Source: Saccharopolyspora_D taberi | GTDB lineage: Bacteria; Actinomycetota; Actinomycetes; Mycobacteriales; Pseudonocardiaceae | Length of the DNA: 64,000 nucleotides | Reading direction: 5' to 3' | Assembly (NCBI RefSeq): GCF_039534165.1 | Contig: NZ_BAAAUX010000019.1 | Coordinates: 1 to 64,000, forward strand | In this document: one piece after another, positions 42,516 through 49,947 of the stretch | How the letters are laid out: each line of letters begins with the position of its first letter | How positions within the stretch are numbered: position 1 is the stretch's first letter | The notes under the pieces: generated by a model | The model's database searches: none | Told to the model about the DNA's origin: nothing | What the model saw: the letters and a program-made list of their open reading frames with translations, nothing else | Made by a program: the position numbers and the translations under genes

Positions 42516-43145
42516 CTAAGGCCACAGCCGCTCGGTCACCCAGCCCGCCCCGAGACGGCGGTAGCGCAGCCGGACGTGTCGACGGTCCTGGGCGGCCTGC
42601 CAGAACTCCACAGTGGTGGGTTCGACGCGGTAGCGGGTCCAGGATTCCGGCGGCTGATCCTGATTCCGCTGCACCAGCTGGTCGGCTTCGTCGGCCGCGC
42701 GCAGCAATTCGTCCGGATCGGCAAGCACTTCCGACTGCCGACCGACCAGCACCTCGGCCCGGGACGCGGGCGAGCGGTCGCGGTAGTCCGCCGCCGAGGT
42801 CTCCGCGCTGACCGGACCCCGCGCCCGGACCTGACGGCCGACGCCCGGCCAGAAGAAAGTCAGCGCCGCCCGGGGGTTCGCCTGCAACTGCTGCCCCTTC
42901 GGGCTCTCGGCGCTGCTGGAGACGTAGAAGCCGTGCTCGTCGACATCCCGGAGAATCACCACACGGGCGTCAGGAGCACCTTCAGCATCCACTGTGGACA
43001 ACGTGACCGCGTGCGGGGCGAGCACCTGCTCCCCCGCTTCCGCCAGCCACGTGAGAAACAGCTCGTGCGGCGCCGACGGCACCTCGCTGGTGTCGAAGTC
43101 CGGGAGCTGCGCGGGGAATGACGGCCAGCGCCGAAGTCGAGTCAT
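42516..43145 (-). CDS. Pyridoxamine 5'-phosphate oxidase-like FMN flavoprotein
   Basis: A 209-residue PNPOx protein: ALTFFWPGVGRQVRARGPV and the C-terminal VEFWQAAQDRRHVRLRYRR segment match PdxH, with ARVVILRDVDEHGFYVSSSAESPKGQQLQANP as the FMN and substrate core. It may oxidise PNP or PMP to pyridoxal phosphate, but PdxH-like proteins with other substrates (for example PhzG) share the motifs. The ATG at 43145 (MTRLRRWPSF) is preferred to upstream frames. Confidence 0.82.
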   Translation of the reverse strand: MTRLRRWPSFPAQLPDFDTSEVPSAPHELFLTWLAEAGEQVLAPHAVTLSTVDAEGAPDARVVILRDVDEHGFYVSSSAESPKGQQLQANPRAALTFFWPGVGRQVRARGPVSAETSAADYRDRSPASRAEVLVGRQSEVLADPDELLRAADEADQLVQRNQDQPPESWTRYRVEPTTVEFWQAAQDRRHVRLRYRRLGAGWVTERLWP

Positions 43146-43621
43146 ACCGCCATCCTGCCCCTGACGGAACCGACCGCCACACCGGCCAGCGGGACGAGAC
43201 CGGCGGCGGCAGCGGTGACCCACGAGCACTCCCGGCGATCAGAACGCCCGCCGCCCCGGTCGCCGCGCCCAGCGCGATCCCCTGCGCGGCGCGCGAGCAC
43301 CCGGTGATCGCGGCGTCGCTTTCGACGATCAGCGAGGCTGCCGCCGCTCTGCTGCCCGCACGCGGAAAACGAGCCCGACTTTCCGCTCTCCATCCGTTAT
43401 TGCCGATGGGTGAACAATTTGTTTTCTTCTCCGCCTGGGCGCCGTAACCGGCAGTGCGAAGCCCTGGATTCGGTGAGTTGTCTCACGATCGGACGGCTTG
43501 CACGCCCCAAAAACGATCACTAGCGTCTGAAACTCCGAATCCGGGGTGAGCAATATCGGATTCGCCGCACCCGCGTTGTTTCTGTGGAATTTCACACCTG
43601 GATGAATCCGAGGCGCGCACC
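43146..43621. other. Intergenic region with a possible broken membrane-protein gene
   Basis: On the minus strand one frame reads AITGCSRAAQGIALGAATG and GAAGVLIAGS, and a neighbouring frame continues WVTAAAAGLVPLAGVAVGS before a stop at 43142. Together they look like a small hydrophobic protein split by one frameshift. The last 120 bases, lower in GC, must hold the promoter of the gene at 43622; no RNA gene is visible. Confidence 0.35.
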
Positions 43622-45004
43622 ATGAAGATCACGGAGCTTTCGGCGTACGACGCGCGGGGCGGAACGGTCACGGAGTGGCGACCGCGCCCGGCCACGCCCG
43701 CTGCGGACCCGCGCCCACCGTCCTACCTGCAGGAACAGCACGTGCGCGTGGCAGCGGCCCAGCACGCCGCGGGTGTGCACGCGCCGACCTGGCTGGCCAC
43801 CGCCTTCGACCTCCCCGGCGGGCTCGACCAGCACGCCCTGCGCACCGCCCTGGCCGGATGGACCACCCGCCACGAGACCCTGCGCAGCCGATTCCGGTTC
43901 TCCGGCACGGGGTTGCGGCGATTCACCCTGAACGCGATGTCCTTCGAACCCCACGACATCGGCGAAATCGCCGACCCCGATGAACTGCACCGCTATCTGG
44001 AGGACCGCTTCGATCGGGGAACCAGCCCGCTCGACTGGCCGCCGTACCTGATCTTCACCGTGCACGGGCCCGACCGGGCCACGATCTACCTCGCCTTCGA
44101 CCACACCAATGTCGACGGTTACTCGCTGTTCCTGATCGCAGACGAGTTCAACGAGCTCTACTCGGCGGCGCTCGCGGGCCGCCCACCGGAACTGCCCGAG
44201 GTCGGCAGCTACCCGGACTTCTGCGCGGCCGAACGCATCCGCGCCGCCGATGTCGGTGCCGACGACGCCGCCGTCGCGCGCTGGCGGGAGTTCCTGCGGG
44301 ACAGCGGAGGCGAGCAGCCGGTGTTCCCGCTGGAGCTGGACGTGCCGCCGGGCCCTCCTCCGGCGCAGCGCAGTGAGGCGGACTGGCTCCTGGACAGCGC
44401 CGAAGCCGAACGGTTCAACGCGGCGTGCAAGCAAAGCGGCGGCAGCTTCCTGTCCGGTGTCCTGGCCACAGCCGCCATCGCGGCCTCCGAACTGGGCGAC
44501 ACCGAGGTCTACCGGACGGTCGTTCCGTTCCACACCCGCTCGCACCAGCGCTGGGCGGCGTCGCTCGGCTGGTACGTCGGCCTGGCGCCGTTCGAACTGT
44601 CCACTGCGGAAACCGCCGACTTCCGAGATCTCGTGCGCGCCGCGAGCGACGAGACCCGGGCCGCGAAGCACCTGGCGGAAGTACCGCTGGCGCGGGTGTG
44701 CGAACTGCTCGGCGGGCTGTTCCTGCCGCGGTCGGCAGTGTCCTACATGGACGTTCGCCAGGTGGCCGGTGCCGACCGGTGGCGGACGTGGAACGCGCAG
44801 ACCTTCGGCAAGGTCTCCCTGGGCGACGAGGTCTACATCTGGGTCCTGCGGACTCCCGACGGCGTCTACCTCGCGTCGCGGTACCCCAACACGGATCTGG
44901 CCTACAAGAACATGTCGCGCTACATCGAGCGGATGCGCGAGGTGTTCATCACCGTGGCCGAGACCGGGACGTACTACGTTACCCGGCCCGCGTCCGACAG
45001 CTGA
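43622..45004 (+). CDS. Stand-alone condensation-domain protein
   Basis: A 460-residue NRPS condensation/PapA-type acyltransferase domain. The active-site motif is YLAFDHTNVDGYSLFLIADEF: the second His and the Asp-Gly are kept, the first His is replaced by Asp. SFLSGVLATAAIAASELGD and the C-terminal VSLGDEVYIWVL agree with the fold. There are no adenylation or carrier domains in the gene. It could esterify or amidate a carrier-bound or CoA acyl group. A PhzF gene lies 96 bp downstream in the same direction. Confidence 0.85.
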   Translation: MKITELSAYDARGGTVTEWRPRPATPAADPRPPSYLQEQHVRVAAAQHAAGVHAPTWLATAFDLPGGLDQHALRTALAGWTTRHETLRSRFRFSGTGLRRFTLNAMSFEPHDIGEIADPDELHRYLEDRFDRGTSPLDWPPYLIFTVHGPDRATIYLAFDHTNVDGYSLFLIADEFNELYSAALAGRPPELPEVGSYPDFCAAERIRAADVGADDAAVARWREFLRDSGGEQPVFPLELDVPPGPPPAQRSEADWLLDSAEAERFNAACKQSGGSFLSGVLATAAIAASELGDTEVYRTVVPFHTRSHQRWAASLGWYVGLAPFELSTAETADFRDLVRAASDETRAAKHLAEVPLARVCELLGGLFLPRSAVSYMDVRQVAGADRWRTWNAQTFGKVSLGDEVYIWVLRTPDGVYLASRYPNTDLAYKNMSRYIERMREVFITVAETGTYYVTRPASDS

Positions 45005-45100
45005 GGACACCCAGTCCACCCTCTCGGAATTGGCCATCGGTTCCAAGGCCGATTTCCGGTTAGCCTCCCAAGGGACAGCCCCAGCTTTCGGGAGGTTCCC

Positions 45101-45943
45101 GTGTCTCGTGCTCGTGATTTCGCCCAGGTCGACGTGTTCTCGCCGACCCCCTACCTGGGGAACCCGGTGGCCGTCGTGCTCGACGCGTCCGGACTGGACG
45201 ACCAGGCGATGCAACGCCTCGCCCGCTGGACGAACCTGTCGGAGACGACGTTCGTGCTCCCGCCCGCGAACCCGGAAGCCGACTACCGGCTGCGGATCTT
45301 CACTCCGGGTGGAGAGCTCCCGTTCGCCGGCCATCCCACGCTCGGCTCCGCCCACGCCTGGCTCGAACACGGCGGGAACCCCCGCCGCGAAGACCGCGTC
45401 GTGCAGGAGTGCGCAGCGGGCCTGGTGGAGGTCCGCCGCGGCGAGGGCACCCTGTCCTTCGCCGCCCCGCCCACCCGGCGCACCGGCGACCTGGACGAGG
45501 AGTACCTGGACCAGGTCGTGGCGGCGTTCGGCATCGACCGCGACCAGGTACTCGCCCACCAGTGGGTCGACAACGGCCCCGGCTGGGCGGTCGTCCGGCT
45601 CGCCACCGCCCAGGACGTGCTCGACCTGGAGCCCGACCTGTCGCGGATCCCGACGGCCATGGTCGGAGCGCTCGGCGCCTATCCGCGAGGATCGGAGCAC
45701 GCGTTCGAGCTGCGCACCTTCGCTCCCGGCGCAGGGGTGGCCGAAGATCCGGTCTGCGGCAGCATGAACGCTTCGGTCGCGCAGTGGCTGATCAGGACGG
45801 ATGCGGCACCCGCCCACTACCGGGTCTCCCAGGGCGCGCGGCTGGGCCGGGCGGGAGACATCACGATCACCGCCGAGGCCGACGGAACCGTCTGGGTCGG
45901 CGGGGCGACGACAACCTGCTTGCGCGGCACGGCAATGCTGTGA
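45101..45943 (+). CDS. PhzF-family isomerase
   Basis: A 280-residue protein with the PhzF two-lobed fold: FAQVDVFSPTPYLGNPVAVVLD, the catalytic Glu in LSETTFVLPP (about residue 48), LPFAGHPTLGSAHA, and EDPVCGSMNASVAQWL in the second lobe. PhzF proteins isomerise or epimerise small metabolites; only one subgroup makes phenazines and there are no other phz genes. GTG start at 45101. Its TGA overlaps the start of a protein-like fragment (GTGA). Confidence 0.9.
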   Translation: MSRARDFAQVDVFSPTPYLGNPVAVVLDASGLDDQAMQRLARWTNLSETTFVLPPANPEADYRLRIFTPGGELPFAGHPTLGSAHAWLEHGGNPRREDRVVQECAAGLVEVRRGEGTLSFAAPPTRRTGDLDEEYLDQVVAAFGIDRDQVLAHQWVDNGPGWAVVRLATAQDVLDLEPDLSRIPTAMVGALGAYPRGSEHAFELRTFAPGAGVAEDPVCGSMNASVAQWLIRTDAAPAHYRVSQGARLGRAGDITITAEADGTVWVGGATTTCLRGTAML

Positions 45944-46146
45944 CGATCGGCTCGCCCGCCTGCGCCATCGCCGCCATCGCCGTCGGCGCCTACATCACCA
46001 GGAAGAAGTGGACCGATCTCAACAACCTCGACTGGCAGTACAGCGCTACCACCGAGAACGCTCCGGACAGCGAGGACATGCCGGACGACAAGCACGTCAT
46101 CATGTGGGGCACGAGCATGGCGAGATGTAGCGGCTCAGCCGCTGAG
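45940..46146 (+). pseudogene. Unassigned protein-like fragment
   Basis: A frame opening at GTG 45940 (overlapping the phzF stop) reads AIAAIAVGAYITRKKW, TDLNNLDWQYSATTENAPD and MPDDKHVIMWGTSMAR: a hydrophobic helix, then acidic, low-GC, convincingly protein-like sequence. It then runs without a stop into sequence antisense to the esterase gene, so the natural end is lost or shifted (a TAG in another frame is at 46128-46130). Family not recognised. Confidence 0.4.
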
Positions 46147-47049
46147 TCACGCCGTTGGCCCGGCCACTCCTACCGCGCGGCGCACGTGGTCGACGATCCT
46201 GTCGTACGTGCGCTCGGTCTGCGCACGGGTTCCGAAGCCGAGGATGTTGTAGCCGTGATCGGTTCCGGGGACATCGTGATGCTCGGCGAGAGCGCCGACG
46301 GCCTTGAGCGCTTCGGCGTAGCGGATGGCTTCCTCTCGCAGCCGGTCGAACTCGCACGTGATGATGAGCGCGGGCGCGATTCCGGCAAGCCCCTCCGCGT
46401 TGGCACCCCAGGCCGGTGAGACGAGGCGGTCGCGCCGGACAGCCGGATCCGGCACGTAGGCGCGGTCGAACACATCGGACATCCAGGGCCGCATGACCGG
46501 CTTGTCCACTGTGGATGACTTGTCCCGCAGGTGCGTGACCAGGTCGAGCGGCGGGTACTGCAGGACCTGCAAGGCGATGCGGGGACCGCCGTTCTCCCAG
46601 GCCAGGCGCGCGGCGGCGGACGCCAGGCTGCCACCGGCGCTCTGCCCTCCGACGCACAGGCGGCTCCCGTCCCAGTCGTGCTCGCCACGCGCCGCCCACG
46701 TCACGACGTCGAAGGCTTGCTCCACCGCCACGGGAAAGCGGTGCTGCGGCGCGACCGCGTAGTCCACGTTCAGCACCGCGACTCCGGCTTTCGCCGCCAG
46801 GTACCTGCACCACGGGTCGTCCTGCTCGGGATGCTCCACCACGAAGCCGCCGCCGTGGAGGTTCACGTACACGCCGGTGCCCGCATCGCCGGACGGAGGA
46901 CGGTACACGGTGCAGGGGACGTTCCCGTGCCGCGTCGGTACTTCGAGGCTGCGCGTGCGCCCGGGAACCTCACCGAAGCGCAGCTCGGCCTTCAACCGTG
47001 GCCCCATGGCCAACTGGAGCGTGCGCGCTACAAGATCGGCGAACAGCAC
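46147..47049 (-). CDS. Alpha/beta-hydrolase esterase (HSL family)
   Basis: A 300-residue hormone-sensitive-lipase-type esterase: oxyanion motif VNLHGGGFVVEHP near residues 62-74, nucleophile GQSAGG near 143-148, acid in CEFDRLREEA and His in GTDHGYN. It hydrolyses short acyl esters. GTG start at 47049 with GGAGG five bases upstream. Divergent from the VOC gene; no operon partner. Confidence 0.92.
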   Translation of the reverse strand: MLFADLVARTLQLAMGPRLKAELRFGEVPGRTRSLEVPTRHGNVPCTVYRPPSGDAGTGVYVNLHGGGFVVEHPEQDDPWCRYLAAKAGVAVLNVDYAVAPQHRFPVAVEQAFDVVTWAARGEHDWDGSRLCVGGQSAGGSLASAAARLAWENGGPRIALQVLQYPPLDLVTHLRDKSSTVDKPVMRPWMSDVFDRAYVPDPAVRRDRLVSPAWGANAEGLAGIAPALIITCEFDRLREEAIRYAEALKAVGALAEHHDVPGTDHGYNILGFGTRAQTERTYDRIVDHVRRAVGVAGPTA

Positions 47050-47396
47050 ATTGCCTCCATGACGCGATTGGACAGGACGATGAGCATAAGGCGACCCGGT
47101 TCCGAAGCGCTTTCGAATTCTGGCTCGTAGGCTGGGTGCTCAAGGACTACCCGACGCCCCCGAACTGCACCTCGCCGTTCGCGCCCACCTGGATCGCCGA
47201 GATCGTGCGTCGGCAGCAGGGCGGGTAGCGGGTCGAACAGGTTGGCGACCCCGGCCGCTCCCCTCGCAGCGACCGACGGCCGGCCCCCGGTGCTCCGCTC
47301 GTGCTGCGTCGCCCGGGAACGGGGAGTTCCATGGTTCTGCCGGTGGTCTGCCGACCGCCCGTCCGGAACACACCTGTTCGATCCCGGGAGGGCCAC
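47050..47396. other. Divergent intergenic region between the esterase and the VOC gene
   Basis: No gene supported. A minus-strand frame ends SAIQVGANGEVQFGGVG before a stop near 47147, which could be the tail of a lost gene. It contains the promoters of both flanking genes. Confidence 0.4.
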
Positions 47397-47861
47397 ATGC
47401 GACAACAGGACTGGCCGACGCCCGAAGAGGGCCTCGTCATCACGCAGTTCCTGACCGTGCGCGACGTCGCCCGCTCGCGGCAGTTCTACGCCGACGTCTT
47501 CGGCGGCCACGTGGTCCTTGCCGAGAACCCCGCGATCGTCAAGGTCGCGAACTCCTGGATCATCATGAACCCGGGCGGCGGCCCCACCCCCGACAAGCCC
47601 GGCATCACCCTGGAGCCGCCCGACAGGCCCAGCACGGTGTCGGCCTTCATGAACGTGCGGGTGGCCGACATCGCCGCCTTCTACGCCGAAGCACGCCGCA
47701 AGGGCGCCGAGTTCGTCACCGAGCCCATCGACCGCAAGGCCGAGATCCGCTGCTACATGCGGGATCCCGACGGCTACCTGATCGAGATCGGCCAGGCCAC
47801 CGGCATGCTCCAGGGCGTCTTCGCCGATCCACCGGCGAGGTTCGGACCCGCCAGCAGCTGA
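47397..47861 (+). CDS. Glyoxalase/bleomycin-resistance (VOC) family protein
   Basis: A 154-residue VOC protein: ITQFLTVRDVARSRQFYADVFGGHVVL, MNVRVADIAAFYAEARRKGAEFV and MRDPDGYLIEIGQATGM make the paired beta-alpha-beta-beta-beta units, with the metal-ligand Glu in DPDGYLIEI. The function within the superfamily is open (lyase, dioxygenase or drug binding). ATG at 47397 follows GGGAGG; the frame open from 47301 is not needed. Followed after 54 bp by pckG. Confidence 0.88.
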   Translation: MRQQDWPTPEEGLVITQFLTVRDVARSRQFYADVFGGHVVLAENPAIVKVANSWIIMNPGGGPTPDKPGITLEPPDRPSTVSAFMNVRVADIAAFYAEARRKGAEFVTEPIDRKAEIRCYMRDPDGYLIEIGQATGMLQGVFADPPARFGPASS

Positions 47862-47915
47862 AGGTCCGAAAAGGACGGAGAGGCCACTACCGCCAGGCCG
47901 CGCAAGGAGATCGCC

Positions 47916-49745
47916 ATGACCACCCTCGAAATCCCCGGGCTGGATCAGGCCCCGACCACCCACCGGTCCCTGCTGAAGTGGGTGCGCGAGGTCGCCGAGC
48001 TGACCACGCCCCGGCGGGTGGCGTGGTGCGACGGCTCCGACGCGGAGTGGCGGCGGCTGACCACCGAACTCGTCGCGACAGGCACCCTGGTGCGGCTGTC
48101 CGGCAAGCCGAACTCGTTCTGGGCCGCCTCCGACCCCAGCGACGTCGCACGCGTGGAGGACCGCACCTTCATCTGCTCCCGGCGCGAAGACGACGCGGGC
48201 CCCACCAACAACTGGATGGACCCGGCCGACATGAAGGCCATCATGACCGAGCGTTACCGGGGCAGCATGGCAGGCCGCACCATGTACGTCATCCCGTTCT
48301 GCATGGGCCCGCTCGACGACGATGATCCCAAGCTCGGAGTGGAGATCACCGACTCCGCCTACGTCGTTCTCTCCATGCGCGTGATGACCCGCATGGGCAC
48401 CAAAGCGCTGGCGAAGTTCGTCCGCGCCGACGGGAGCGAACGGGAGTTCGTCAAGGCCCTGCACTCCGTCGGATCGCCCCTCAAGTCCGGCGAGCAGGAC
48501 GTGCCGTGGCCGTGCAACCCGACGAAGTACATCTCCCACTTCCCGGAGGAGCGCACGATCTGGAGCTACGGCTCCGGCTACGGCGGCAACTCCCTGCTGG
48601 GCAAGAAGTGCTACTCGCTGCGCATCGCCTCGGCGATGGCCCGCGACGAGGGCTGGCTCGCCGAGCACATGCTCATCCTCAAGCTCATCTCGCCCACCGG
48701 CAGCGTGCACTACATCGCGGCCGCTTTCCCCAGCGCCTGCGGCAAGACCAACCTCGCGATGCTGCAACCCACCGTGCCCGGGTGGCGGGCCGAAACCCTC
48801 GGTGACGACATCGCCTGGATGCGCCCGGGACCGGACGGGCGGCTGTACGCGGTCAACCCCGAGTTCGGCTTCTTCGGCGTCGCCCCCGGAACCGGCTACC
48901 ACACCAACCCGATCGCGATGCGGACCGTCGAGCAGGGCAACACGATCTTCACCAACGTCGCCCTCACCGACGACGGCGACGTCTGGTGGGAAGGCATGAC
49001 CGAACAGCCCCCGGCACACCTGACCGACTGGAAGGGCCGCGACTGGACACCCGAGTCGGGCGAGCCCGCCGCGCACCCCAACTCCCGGTTCTGCACCCCC
49101 ACCGAGCAGTGCCCGATCATCGCCCCGGAGTGGAACGACCCCGCGGGCGTGCCGATCTCGGCGATCCTGTTCGGCGGACGGCGCGCCACCACCATCCCGC
49201 TGGTCACCGAATCCCGCAGCTGGCAGCACGGCGTGTTCATGGGCGCCACCCTGTCGTCGGAGACCACCGCGGCGGCCACCGGCCAGGTCGGCGTCGTGCG
49301 CCGCGACCCGATGGCCATGCTGCCGTTCATGGGCTACCACGCGGGCGACTACTTCCGGCACTGGCTGACCATGGCCGACAACGCCGCCGCGCTGCCGAAG
49401 ATCTTCCACGTCAACTGGTTCCGCCGGGGAGACGACCGCCGCTTCCTCTGGCCCGGGTTCCGCGAGAACTCCCGCGTCCTCAAATGGATCGTCGAACGCG
49501 TCGAGGGCACCGCGAACGCGACCGGCACGCCCGTCGGACTCGTCCCCTCCGCAGCCGACCTGGACCTCACCGGCCTGGACCTCGATCCATCCGAAGTGGA
49601 CCGGGCGCTCGCGGTCGACACCGAGGAGTGGCGGGCGGAACTGCCGCTGATCGAGGAGTGGTTCGCCAGGATCGGCGGCAAGCTCCCGGCCGCCCTGCAC
49701 GACGAGCTCGACGCCCTGCGACACCGCCTCACCAGCGGTCGCTGA
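47916..49745 (+). CDS. pckG: Phosphoenolpyruvate carboxykinase (GTP)
   Basis: A 609-residue protein of full PCKG length. FPSACGKTNLAML (about 272-284) is the P-loop with the reactive Cys of GTP-type enzymes; EDRTFICSRREDDAGPTNNW, GSGYGGNSLLGKKC and FRENSRVLKWIVERV are also diagnostic. It converts oxaloacetate plus GTP to phosphoenolpyruvate and CO2. AAGGAGA lies before the ATG. Location beside acsA suits growth on acetate or fatty acids. Confidence 0.97.
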   Translation: MTTLEIPGLDQAPTTHRSLLKWVREVAELTTPRRVAWCDGSDAEWRRLTTELVATGTLVRLSGKPNSFWAASDPSDVARVEDRTFICSRREDDAGPTNNWMDPADMKAIMTERYRGSMAGRTMYVIPFCMGPLDDDDPKLGVEITDSAYVVLSMRVMTRMGTKALAKFVRADGSEREFVKALHSVGSPLKSGEQDVPWPCNPTKYISHFPEERTIWSYGSGYGGNSLLGKKCYSLRIASAMARDEGWLAEHMLILKLISPTGSVHYIAAAFPSACGKTNLAMLQPTVPGWRAETLGDDIAWMRPGPDGRLYAVNPEFGFFGVAPGTGYHTNPIAMRTVEQGNTIFTNVALTDDGDVWWEGMTEQPPAHLTDWKGRDWTPESGEPAAHPNSRFCTPTEQCPIIAPEWNDPAGVPISAILFGGRRATTIPLVTESRSWQHGVFMGATLSSETTAAATGQVGVVRRDPMAMLPFMGYHAGDYFRHWLTMADNAAALPKIFHVNWFRRGDDRRFLWPGFRENSRVLKWIVERVEGTANATGTPVGLVPSAADLDLTGLDLDPSEVDRALAVDTEEWRAELPLIEEWFARIGGKLPAALHDELDALRHRLTSGR

Positions 49746-49807
49746 CCACCCGCCGGCTGCGCTCCGTGACGGATGCTCCCGAAGCCGCCCGCAGATTTAC
49801 GATGGGG

Positions 49808-49828
49808 TTCTCCCCAAGCTGGGGAGAA
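49808..49828. terminator. Hairpin or operator between pckG and acsA
   Basis: Perfect 8-bp arms (TTCTCCCC and GGGGAGAA) around AAGCT, 63 nt past the pckG stop and 120 nt before acsA. It could end the pckG transcript or bind an acsA regulator; no U tract follows. Confidence 0.5.
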
Positions 49829-49947
49829 GCGACCGGCGCAGCCAACACGTCGTGGACATCTGCGCTGGGCAGTGGCGATGCCCCAGCAGTACCTGTTGAC
49901 CTCCGTGGTGGTCCTGGCGCCGGCCCGCTCGGTCAGGAGGTGCAGCG

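Noticed and set aside
45101..45943. Phenazine biosynthesis locus
   Set aside because: Only PhzF and a PNPOx-like protein are present; phzA-E homologues are missing, and both families are widespread.
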